NCBI RefSeq assembly: GCF_019649055.1
Contig: NW_026570262.1
Span: 62,001 to 126,000 of the forward strand
Length of the DNA stretch: 64,000 nt
Source: Paramacrobiotus metropolitanus
Taxonomy: Eukaryota; Tardigrada; Eutardigrada; Parachela; Macrobiotidae
Reading direction: 5' to 3'
Shown: in pieces, positions 54,363 to 64,000 of the stretch
Layout of the letters: the number at the start of each line of letters is the position of its first letter
Numbering within the stretch: position 1 is the stretch's first letter
Program-made: the position numbers and the translations under genes
The notes under the pieces: model-generated
Databases searched by the model: none
Seen by the model: the letters and a program-made list of their open reading frames with translations, nothing else
What the model was told of the DNA's origin: nothing

Positions 54363-54549
54363 ATACTATATAAGCATACTACTATATTGTCTCTAAAATC
54401 CCGGTGTGCCAGCAATACGAACAGTTAAGTCCATAAAATCCTGTAATTCGGTTTGGCCGATGTATCAGGAAGATGAAAACCAACAACTCTTGCAGCGCGT
54501 CTGATACTTAAATAAATGATGATTGTGGTTATCATTAACCACCACTAGT

Positions 54550-54830
54550 TATAAAATTAATGTACGTAACTTGCAAGTTGTCCGCCATGTACCGCGCGGT
54601 GAAAGTCAGAAACTGAGACTTTTGTGGACTACACGTTGAAGTAAACGAGTCATATTCTACACGTGGAACGCTAGCGCTTCCTCGGCCTGGTTCCAACGTT
54701 ATGACTACAACATCCCACTCTACCGGCACAGTCGATCCTAAAAACACGCCTCGGTGTCTCTCACTCGTTTGTCATCGGCTGTTGGCATTCTTGGTTTCCT
54801 TATTCTTGGTTCTTGGTTTCCTTATTCTTG
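54550..54830. repeat. Array repeat E, copy 2
   Basis: Matches 43440-43700, with a local triplication of a TTCTTGGTTTCCTTA phrase at its right end, where the LINE begins. Confidence 0.7.
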
Positions 54831-54948
54831 GTTTCCTTAGCGAAACTGGACATGTGGCGAAATTCTGTAAAATGCCGAATCAACGCACGGTTGTAAGAGA
54901 ACCCGAAATAGCCGGTTCAAAAAACTTGCAGGAATAAAAAGCGGTAAT

Positions 54949-56219
54949 ATGCGTATGCGTATTATGAATGTTAATCCGAAAAATTTTCAAAATATAAAAA
55001 TTAGATGTTGCAATATTAACAGTATTTTTTCAAAAAAAGAAGAAGTTAGGCAGTTTTGTTCTGAATCTGATGTTAGTGCGTTCACGGAAACGTGGGACCA
55101 AGAAATTTATTCCGACAGTTTTTTTGCCGACCTTCGCAAATTTAACGTTTTTCGCCGATGGCGTAAATCGTCGGACAGCCACGGTGGAGTCGCTTTAATT
55201 TTATCGAAAAAATTAAAAGGTTTTAGGCGCACAGATCTCGATAGAGATGATCTCGAGATTTTGTTCGTGGAATCGCCTGTTTTGGACTGCTTATTCGGTG
55301 TTATCTACATAAGACCATCAAAAAAAGCCTTGCTAATACCTCTACTTGTTGAACATTTACAAGAAAATCTGTCTGTCGAATTACGTAACAAGCTTATTTT
55401 GATGGGTGATTTTAATCTACCGGATATCTGTTGGACTAGTATGAAAGCCCTACCACTGCTTCGCAATTGTTGCTTGATTCTTTAAAAGAATTTAACTTTC
55501 GCCAGTTAATACATTTCCCCACTAGAGAAAACAACATCCTTGATCTTTGTTTAATTTCTACGAACCGTTTTGTCACTGACGTTGAATGTGTGTCACCTCC
55601 ATCCGCGTCAAATGACCATTATGCCTTTCAGTTCCGTCTTTATTGTAAACGTCGCAAAGCAGAATTTCAGTCGAGCGGTAAGCACTGGAATATTCTTCCT
55701 GATAAAATCGAACCTTTTCGAAATTCATTAATGGCGACAGACTGGCAATTTATTTTAACAAGTAGTGACCCATCCGTTATGGCGATGCAGTTTGAAAATG
55801 AGATTTTAAACGTAGCCCAACATTTTTTTGCCTACGGCGAACGTACAGCAAAAAAATTGAAAAAGTATCCCTTAAGTATTCGCAAAGCGATAAATCGTAG
55901 AAATAGACTTTTCCGCAAAATGCTGCAAGAAAACAGTATAGCGAATAAAGACAGCTTGAAAGAATCGTGGAAGGCCGAATCTCGGAAAGTCGACGCTGTT
56001 CTCAAAGCGCATCGCAGAAACGCGATTTTAGACGTCGCAACAGCAACCCGAAATAATCCGAAAAAGTTTTGGCAGTTTATCAAACAAAGTGTTGATAAGA
56101 AGACACTGCCGCCCATCAAAACGCAAGAAGGTACCACCCTTTTTCTGATCACGACAAGGCAAATAGATTTAACGAAACTTTTCTCGAGTCTCAAAACAGC
56201 TGCCCTTCCCATTGCGTAG
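54949..56219 (+). pseudogene. LINE ORF2, endonuclease part (frameshifted)
   Basis: Frame 1 (54949-55485) has the APE signatures NINSIF, FTETWD, GGVALIL and MGDFNLPDICW. The frame shifts near 55450, and frame 2 (55467-56219) continues with SNDHYAFQF, the catalytic SDH-like motif, and a Lys/Arg-rich linker including RNNPKKFWQFIK. A stop at 56217-56219 ends this part before the polymerase. Confidence 0.88.
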
Positions 56220-56221
56220 TT

Positions 56222-57880
56222 GTGTCTCCCAAACCTGAAGACAGGGAAATTGCGTTTAAAATAAGCGATAGCGACGTTCAAACCGCTCTAAACGAAATGA
56301 AATTTTCTGCTTCGTCCGGTCAGTTCAAAGTCTCAAATTCTCTGTTAAAAGCTTGCGGAATCTCAATTGTTGCACCGCTTGTAACTTTATTTAATATTTG
56401 CGTCAAATTCAGTACATTCCCGTCGCACTGGAAGACGTCATACGTGACTCCTCTTCCAAAAACGTCTGTAGATCAAACATTAATTACCAATTACCGCCCT
56501 ATTGCAATTCTGCATCCAGTTTCGAAAATCTTTGAAAAGTGCATTGCCAACTATTTACGATGTTTTTTGGAAAGCAATTGCTTGTTAAGTGACAGCCAGT
56601 TCGGATTCCGTGCTAAGCGTAACACGGAACTGCAGTGTTTGGTTTTCTCGAAATTTGTTAAAGACTTTATTGAAAACGGAGTTGAAGTTGATGCGGTGAT
56701 GTTAGACTGCTCCAAAGCCTTTGATCGTGTAGACCACCAGTCCTTGTTGACAACACTGGGCTTGCTTGGTGTTGACCCCGACGTTATTAGTTTGCTGGAT
56801 GACTACTTAACTGGTAGAGAACAGATTGTGGTCGTGAATGGCGTATTTTCAAAAAGCGGGGTTACAACCAGCGGAGTACCACAAGGTTCAGTATTAGGTC
56901 CAATATTGTTTATCTGCGAAATTAATGGGATAGTGTTTGTTCTGCTAAATGGTAGCAGGATTTTTATTTTCGCAGACGATGTGTTCTTATGCAGGCCAAT
57001 AAGAACGAGCGACGACTGCACGAAATTTCAAGAAGATATCGATGCCGTATTTAAATCAGCGGTTGAAAAACGATTGACCTTTAACCCGAAAAAATCAGTG
57101 CACATGCGCTTTTCCAATAAACGAAGTTTAAGTGACGTAAATAAATATTTTTTGAACAACGTCGAGATTGAAAGTCGCCCTGTCGTTAAATATTTGGGGT
57201 TAGTGGTCGATCGAAAACTGCGGTGGGGTGAGCATACGAGTAATTTGTGTATCAAGATTAGAAACGTATAGGCTACATCTTATCGCTGTTTAACCATTAT
57301 GACTCCGCGGCACTTATTTGTTTGTATAAAGCGTTAATTTTTCCACTTTTGATTATTGCAGTCCGTGGTAAAACCATTTCTCAAAACCCATAGAGACGAT
57401 TTAGATAAATGTGCTTTAAAGTTCCTGAAAAGATTGCGAATGGGCAATGCGCGTACAGATTACAGTGGCAGGCTTCGCGAGATAAATTGGGATTGTGTTG
57501 AACTGCGTCGCATTAAAACGTCTTTGTGTGTTGCATATAAACTCGTATTCGGCATGATACCTTTTGGCAGCCATTTTTTTATTTGTTATGAGTCAGTTAC
57601 TGCCGTCGATACTGTTGCAGGTAACACTCGGAATGCCGATCGGATGTCGCGCCACCCATTCCCGATTCAAGCTGCCAGAACAAGTTTTTGTGGAACGGAA
57701 GTGCCAGCCAGCGAAAATTCTTTCTCATGGAGGACTGCTAAACTTTGGAACGACCTCAATTTAGATCCGTCATCGTACTGCTCACTGCAATCATTCCAAA
57801 GAGCATTGGAAGACGTCTCTTGGAAGGAGATCGCATCTGCTAACGACCATCTGCCGTCGAATAACCTTGACTTTTGTTAA
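56222..57880 (+). pseudogene. LINE ORF2, reverse transcriptase part (interrupted)
   Basis: The frame 56222-57271 carries the polymerase blocks NYRPIAILHPVSKIFEK, SQFGFRAKRNTE, VMLDCSKAFDRVDH, SGVPQGSVLGP and the catalytic IFADD. A TAG at 57269-57271 interrupts it. The last part is in another frame (57356-57880) with RLREINWDCVELRR and the C-terminal SFSWRTAKLWNDL phrase common in CR1/Jockey elements. Confidence 0.9.
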
Positions 57881-58089
57881 ATCGATGAAATTGATGAAAT
57901 GTTTTACTGTTTTCTTATATAAGTTTTATTTGTTTTTTTTTGTAATAGATTATGTTGACCTGTCTATAGATCTCGATAAGGAGTGATTCCTTGTATCTGT
58001 AGACACTAAGCGATTAAAACCTAAAACCTAAAAACCTATCAGTAAGCAACAACAGTAAACAAAAGTGCCGGTTTAGAGAAGATTGGCAT

Positions 58090-58760
58090 CGCAGTTGCGT
58101 GCATATCAGGCTAAATGTGCGCGCGCGGAGGAGTTCATCCAGGACTTCTGATCAATCCTCCCAACCTGCTTCATCGGTTGCTGGACTGCGCGCTGCATGC
58201 CCAGCATAAGCGATAATTTTAGTATGTACTCAGTACGGGTGATCTTCCGTATTTTCTCCAGGCGCTTCAGTGTAAAGCGGACGTGCGCGCTTCCAAGATG
58301 CTGGAAAGTAGTACTGAATTAATTAATCAAACGCTAATTAGTTAGTTCAGTGATTTGCTTTTTTCTAAAATGTGTAACATTTTGTTGTACCGTACGTCCC
58401 CTCGCAGTTCCTTTTGCGGCAAGCCAGCTGCAAGATCTGAGATCCGCAAACTCCTTACAGAAGCAAGGACGCGGTCACTCGCGCCACTGCTTCTACAAGG
58501 AATTGGCGGATGTCAGCTACGAACCCTCTGGCACAATATCTGCATCTGCGTAAGCTGCTTTTCCCATCTCCCAACCGAGGTGCTCCGTTGCCACTGCGTC
58601 CTAATCCGGTTGCAAGCCTGCCAGACACCAAGCAGCTGTCAGCCATGCAGCTGGACAAGAACTCAACGACAGCTTCCGTTTGTATGCCTCCACGTCGCTC
58701 GCGCCTTGTGGTAAGAAAATTCACCTGCAGGACATGCTGGATCAACATGTCCACCACATG
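58090..58760 (+). pseudogene. Degenerate coiled-coil gene copy 2
   Basis: Short coding fragments resemble the coiled-coil family, clearest at 58480-58510 (RHCFYKELADV, matching RYCFYKEFAEA). Fragments on both strands are mixed because of an inverted duplication. No long frame survives. The call rests mainly on this segment and on similarity to the palindrome-bearing copy at 41989-42036. Confidence 0.5.
58451..58502. repeat. Imperfect 52-bp inverted repeat in coiled-coil relic 2
   Basis: The arms 58451-58473 and 58480-58502 match at 17 of 23 positions around a 6-nt loop. They cover the same YCFYKEF codons as the palindrome at 41989-42036. Confidence 0.75.
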
Positions 58761-58904
58761 TTAACTTTAACGAATTTTGATTTATAATAAACATTTTCAA
58801 CGGTTTCTATACAAGCTGTACATACATGCAGTATCACATCATTGAATAATTTGACAACTATTGTATTAATAGTCGAAACTAGTACTTACTACTGTATATC
58901 GCTG

Positions 58905-59170
58905 CATTTTTGCAGTCGACTGGTCGCGTCTTCCACCAGCGCTTTCCTGCGCCGGAACAAGCCAGACGTACGACGATGTACGACAACGCGCCGTCCCGGT
59001 ATTTCCGCTCATCCTATCAGGGCATCGATTGCCCGTTTTACACTCGTACAAGTGATGTACAACTACGGAATGCGCAACCATGATGATAATATTACTTTAA
59101 CCAGGAATTAGCGCTGTTAAACTTGCGTTTTCCCGGGCCGGGGAAGGTCGAAAACGCACAAGGAATTCAA
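58905..59170. repeat. Array repeat R, partial copy 3
   Basis: Matches the 3' part of the repeats at 42325 and 48315, including GCGTCTTCCACCAGCGC and CCTATCAGGGCATC phrases. Confidence 0.65.
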
Positions 59171-59528
59171 CAGCAAAATTGAAGGTAATGCAAAATATGA
59201 AATCATATATATATCTTATAACCTCCATCGTTAAAATGATTACAAAAGTATGCGCATCTGACATGATTGTTTTATGATAACAATTATTATGCTCTTTTGA
59301 TTGAGCATTAACTGCAGCAATTTGTGTAAGTAAAGTAAGTAAACCCTGGAGGTGAGTGTCGATCGACTTCTAAGCGAACATGCCGGTCTGGATGGTCTTC
59401 TCGTCGGGCTGGAGTTTGTACTTGATGTTGAGTAACTACGAGCAGTACTTGCTGACCTTTTCACCTGTACTTACATAAATTCACAAACGCGTACCTCACA
59501 CCAATGCGCTCCACATCATCACAGCGGA

Positions 59529-60725
59529 TTATTTCGAGCCGGCCTCGCTGCTGCAGTGCGAGCATAAATGCAGGGTGATACTAGAGCCGTTGATGTGCAG
59601 ACAGATACCGCCGATCTCCTTGGCCTGCTCCTTCTTGGCCGTCTTCTCGTCCTGGGCGCTGCCGCTGATCTGCCGCAGGATACTGCGCCCGTCCAGACGC
59701 AGGCCCTGCTCGGCGCGGCCGTCCTTGTTGAAGAAGGGGGCGTTCTGCAGGTACTGCAGCAGATCCACCACGGACTGCTGCGACTTGACCAGACTGCGCA
59801 GGTAGGCCGCGTCCTCCCGCAGGCGGTCCAGTTGGGCGCGCGCCTCCCGCATGTCGCGCTCCATCGTCTCCGCTCCCGCTTTCAGCTAGGTCCATGCATG
59901 ATACATTCGGTCAGCGGGTGCTCTTCGCGCTGCTTCTTCCTCAGACGGAGTTTGCGAGCGGCCACTGCCGGTGTGGACATGGATCTGCAATGCAGAAGAA
60001 AAATCAGAATTAATTTAACTGGGTATTTGCGTATAAGCTTTATGAAGTCGGCTTGCACACATTGCTGTAGATTAAGCGATATCGCTATGCACAGTCACTG
60101 TTCTACGGAATCTCTCTCTACACCCTACAGCGTATTCATCTCGCTATAACTGAAAAATTTACTGCTGCTAAAAATAGTAAATACTTGTTGACAGAACACT
60201 GCTCGCAATTACAGTTGCAATAACCAGATTATTAAAAGCATTCAATGAAAGTAATAGAAAACTTTCCCGAATTTCCCAAAATCAGAATTAGACTGGGGAA
60301 TTTCCTACAAGGTTTCGTCGAATGTCGAATTACTGAAAAATCAAGAAAAATTTAAGAAAACGTTGTTGTTGTTTAGGAAAACTGTAGGAGTAAATATGGA
60401 TAAATCACACCAAATTGTTACACAATAAGTGTAAAAAAAATTAAAAAAGCTAAAAGTTATTCCATAAAGGTTAAAAATCAAGAAAACTACAAAATAATGT
60501 TTTCAATATTTTCGAGACAGTAATGGTGGACTTGCACGTCACGGCGCTGTCGCTTGGCATTCTCGGCAAACGGCACGGTAGGAATCTTCGGCAAGGGCGG
60601 CAATGCGGCATCACCGCAGGCGCAGGCATCCCCTCCACATCGCGTCGCGTCATCTTCCGCCGTCCATCCGTCGACACCCGGCCATCCGCGGCATGATCAC
60701 TCCCATCCGTCCCCGACAGCCCCAT
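59529..60725 (-). pseudogene. 5'-truncated bZIP copy 4
   Basis: Exon 2 retains the zipper and tail in frame (59529 to about 59864) but has two insertions in the basic/zipper junction: TATCATG near 59897 and AGCT near 59884. These destroy the frame. The exon 1 remnant (60536 to about 60725) is truncated at nearly the same point as copy 3 and has lost about 30 nt internally. Its donor is GCAAGT instead of GTAAGT. The zipper codons are almost base-for-base those of copies 1 and 3, unlike the diverged flanks. Confidence 0.85.
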
Positions 60726-61651
60726 AGAGTAATCTTTGATTGTGCATAGAGTAGTCGGGTAGCGTGGCAAATCATTATTGTGGCTTTCTTTGCTATTAAT
60801 ACACAACTTCAAGAAAGTACCTTTTATTTTAGTAATTTTCTCGTGTTAAAGCGAACGAATCAGCTTTCAGTGAATTGCTGGCGCTTGTGCAGGCGATACC
60901 CGCGAGTTGATACTAAACAGTGTCGCATCACCATTTTCGGATCTTGATTTTACAATTATTAACATGTTTTCAAAAACTGATTGTTGTCAGATTTTTTAAT
61001 GGCTCGGGAAATCACAATACAAATTTTTAGTCGATTTATTGACTCATCCGTAATGTGTAAAATGGACAGGGTAAGTTAATTAGACTCGTTTCAATTAATT
61101 TACAGAATATTGCTCGCAGATCTGCTAGCAGGACTGACTGTTTTAGGATCTGCCTTGCAGCGTGAAGAAAGCAGGAAATAAATGAATGTGAAATAAATTC
61201 ACTGACGTGTAAAATGAATTTTTTATATTTTTATATAACAAGAATACCGTACTGCTTCATTTTATTAATTAGTCGTACATCAGCGCATCCGCGCGGTAGC
61301 AAAGCTTACCAACGGGAAGTTACTCGCACAAACAACTGAAACAAGTATTGCAGAAAACGTGGGCGTGCCGCATAATTGTCAACGTCCTCGAAGCAGCGCA
61401 GGAAGATGAAGCACCAAGCAAACTCAACAAAAAACAACGGAAAGGGATATGGCACTAATTGTTCAAAAAAGCAACGCCCAAACAGTACAAATGCCAACAA
61501 ATTTAATTTTGAAAAATCATAGCAACAAAAATGGCGCATTTGGCGCAAAAAAACAGGGCAAAGCGGGGTAAAAAAGTAAGAGAATAAAAAGAGTAAAACA
61601 ATTACCACACGCCAATTGAAAAATGCCCTTTGTCCGCCATGCCGGCCTACT
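60726..61651. other. Spacer and 3' flank of coiled-coil copy 4
   Basis: Matches 45116-45922. No gene. It contains the probable 3' UTR of the coiled-coil gene. Confidence 0.5.
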
Positions 61652-62464
61652 TCAGTTAATGCCGTACTGCTGCTTGTAGTACTGCATGTCGTTGTAGGCC
61701 ATGCCGAGGTGGCCCAAGGACGCCAGCGTGAACTCGAACCGGTGCGCTTGTTCGGCGGCCATATTCTGCAACAACTGCAGAATTTGGTTGTTCTGGGCAA
61801 TCACCTGGTTGTTCTGGACGATGACCTGGCCCATCTGGGCCTCCACCTGGCCCATGCGGGTCTCCAGGGCCCCCATCCGGTTCTCCACCAGGCCCATCCG
61901 GTTCCCGAAGACGCCCATGCGGGTCTCGAACGCCGCCAGCGCCTCTCCCAACGCCTGGAAGTGCTGCTCGTTGCCCTTCAGGATGCCGACTGCCTCCTCC
62001 AGCACCTTCTCAATGGCCTCCATGCGTTCAGACGCCCACTTGTAGTGCTCCGTGTTGCGCTCCTTGGCCTCCGCGAACTCCTTGTAGAAACAGTAGCGGG
62101 TGATGCCCGCCTCCTGGTGCAGAACCTCCAGCTGAGCCCGTTGCTGCTTCAGCGCCCAGCGAACGCGATCCATTTCCGCCGCGGCCTCCTCCGGCTGCAT
62201 CCCGTTCAGCGCCGTGAGCTTTCCTCGAGAGCCGTCCAGGGCCTTGGTGGCCTTCGGCAGCTCGACTTCCAGCTGGAAGAAGTGCTGGATCAGCGTCGGC
62301 TCGTCCACCACCTGGCAAATTGAGCGAATTCTGGATAACTCTGTCATCTGTGTATTCAACCCCTTTTGAACCAAGACTGATACGTGACTTTAGCGCATTA
62401 CCATTTCTTCAACTTCCGGCTGCATTGCCTCCGTCTGACAGGCGTTGTCAATGCGACTGGCCAT
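61652..62464 (-). CDS. Unrecognised coiled-coil protein, copy 4 (intact)
   Basis: Two exons, 62402-62464 and 61652-62311, with the same splice phases as the copy at 45923-46728, give 240 residues. Exon 1 reads MASRIDNACQTEAMQPEVEEM. Exon 2 differs from its twin at only a few residues, e.g. ILKGNE for TLKGNE, ILQLLQNMAAEQAHRFEFT near the end, and QQYGIN for QLHGVN. The same six (V/L)xxRMGx-type heptads are present. Over about 500 bases in the middle, even synonymous sites are almost identical to the twin, while flanks and intron differ markedly. No family is recognised. Confidence 0.75.
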
Positions 62465-64000
62465 CTTTGATGCTGACCTAAACGTACAAACAAGCGGTAG
62501 CGTCATGGAAGATCTTTTTCTACGTGCACAAGAAGCAACAAGCCAGAAGCCACAGTTGTCACACCACTACATATACGTATACCACCACTGAAGTTGTTAA
62601 TTACGTATTAATTATTACTGTATCTGCATTACCCGTTGAAATAAAATATATTATTATGTACGTTAGCACGTACTACGTATTGTACAATATTTTGGTAATG
62701 ATAGTTATAACTATATTTTTCTTTAATAGAAATTTTAAAATGTACGTCAGCAACTGTACTTCGGCGAACAAACAGCTACACACTCACCGTCAGCATTACC
62801 GTACAGGTACACGCCGCCGTGCAGTATGTACTATGTTGTGAAAGTCATGCGTACATATAAAGATAAATCACAATACACCAACGTAATCGCTAAACGTATT
62901 TTTGTGTAAACACTTTTTTAGACCTGCAGTGTATTTATTACAGCCACGAAGATTTTTAGAGGTAACTGAAACTGCCTCGCTTGTCGTAATATGTGCTCGT
63001 TACATCGTTAAAGTGACGCTTAATTAAGGGAACATTTTTGAAATACATGTACAGTTGATATTGTATTTCAGATTTACTAACATTCACTGCAGTGAATAAA
63101 GTGGCCACGACCACATTAAGGAAAATGGCCCGGTACATAGCCCCAAAACTGCCACTAACCGCAAAAACAGTCATTGTCGCGCACTCCCGTATGTGTTTTT
63201 TTGTTGTTTTCAACCATCGTATAGAAAAATGATGTGTTTATACTGTTGTGAAAACCGTTTGCACGCGCATCACTGCATCTCTAGATTTGCAATACGAGTA
63301 CTTATACAAAGTGCCGCAGTACGTAATGATCAAGCTGATTAAGGTCTTCGAATTTCGATAACCAACAAAGTACGACTACCATCAAATGCGTAAATATTAA
63401 AAACAAATTAAGAAAATTTTGATGGATAAAAAATTAGAAACCAACAACTCATAGAGCAGATCATTATCGCTACAATCCTGTTGGCCATGGGTACAGTACC
63501 GACATTATCATGCGCTTTGCACTCACAATTGATTACGCTCGACGTCGCGAGGAAGGAAGGAACCAATCTGGATCACGTACGAGCCAATTAAACCTACAAA
63601 GCGGACAGCTCAATCTAAAACAGCGAACAGCGGCATCTACATGTGTTTACAATCATTTCCGAATGGCTGAAGTACTGGTAATCGCCTATCGGAGATTCTA
63701 AATCAACGGTATACCAATGGCGTAAGTTCGTTCCCAAGATTGAGGCGCACTACGAACGCTATACTGTTGCATCCCTGAGTCAATATCTGACCATAAACCT
63801 TTACTGTATCATTTCAGTTGTGAGCTGGGATAAGCAAGAAAGCATTTAGCCAAAACTAAACAGTAAGTGCTTCCCTTGGGATTGTACCGCCAGCGCCACA
63901 GTAGAAAAAACTCGCATAATGGTAAAGCGATGGGAAAATCTGTTATTGTGTACTGATAATCTTTAACTATCGTAGTTGTAGTTACCTGCCTCGATACTGG
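62465..64000. other. Upstream flank of coiled-coil copy 4, no gene
   Basis: The duplicated counterpart of 46729-47930. Only chance frames. Confidence 0.45.

Larger units (their letters stand above)
54840..58040 (+). mobile_element. CR1/Jockey-type LINE, 5'-truncated and inactivated
   Basis: It starts inside ORF1 at a zinc-knuckle end (GHVAKFC). It continues through an APE-type endonuclease and a reverse transcriptase, and ends with a tail of AAACCTA repeats (58016-58040), as typical of CR1-like elements. The coding region is broken by at least three frameshifts or stops (about 55450, 56217 and 57269). It inserted in array repeat E. Confidence 0.9.
59370..63990. repeat. Tandem block unit D (truncated bZIP + coiled-coil gene)
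   Basis: The partner of 43780-47930, same order and strand. It extends to the right edge of the window. Confidence 0.85.

Overview
This window is nuclear DNA from an invertebrate animal. It carries spliced genes with canonical GT-AG introns, GC-rich exons in AT-rich introns, the microRNA-processing cofactor Pasha/DGCR8, a mitochondrial paraplegin, LTR and LINE retrotransposons, and many tandem duplications. A tardigrade or another small-genome ecdysozoan would fit, but the sequence does not settle this. Most genes had to be assembled from exons too short to stand out as open reading frames.

Region 1 (1-14333, mostly minus strand). An SFT2-type vesicle-transport gene runs from 14333 to 4620 in six exons. 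Its 8.4 kb first intron holds a nested two-exon multi-pass membrane protein gene (12683-11278) and a recently inserted, internally deleted Ty3-type LTR retrotransposon (5906-10438). The block containing SFT2 exons 2-6 plus the nested gene is tandemly duplicated. The other copy (1 to about 3840) is decaying: its SFT2 cassette has a 1-nt insertion and a lost splice donor, and its nested gene is frameshifted.

Region 2 (14334-22167). A DGCR8/Pasha gene (15058-19830, plus, five exons) is divergent from SFT2. It appears complete except for one extra C in the WW/heme-domain exon. The next 2 kb contain only a weak unrecognised ORF.

Region 3 (22168-33139). A complete 17-exon paraplegin (SPG7, m-AAA protease) gene lies on the minus strand. 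A CREBZF/Zhangfei-like bZIP gene lies on the plus strand, divergent from it. A tRNA-like Pol III element sits in a paraplegin intron.

Region 4 (33140-39400). This holds a small five-exon minus-strand gene for a 106-residue repeat protein, in which an exon roughly equals one HPRD..GQFV module. I do not recognise it. A 102-bp near-perfect palindrome follows.

Region 5 (39400-64000). This is a tandem array of a duplicated block with truncated CREBZF copies, an unrecognised two-exon coiled-coil gene (two intact copies, at 45.9-46.7 kb and 61.7-62.5 kb, and two degenerate copies) and two non-coding repeat families. The array is interrupted by a non-autonomous LTR element (51208-54362) that encodes a serine/arginine/tyrosine-rich Cys-rich protein instead of polymerase, and by a dead CR1/Jockey-type LINE (about 54840-58040). 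Zero- or short-spacer palindromes recur in the decaying copies, and the intact copies look homogenised by gene conversion.
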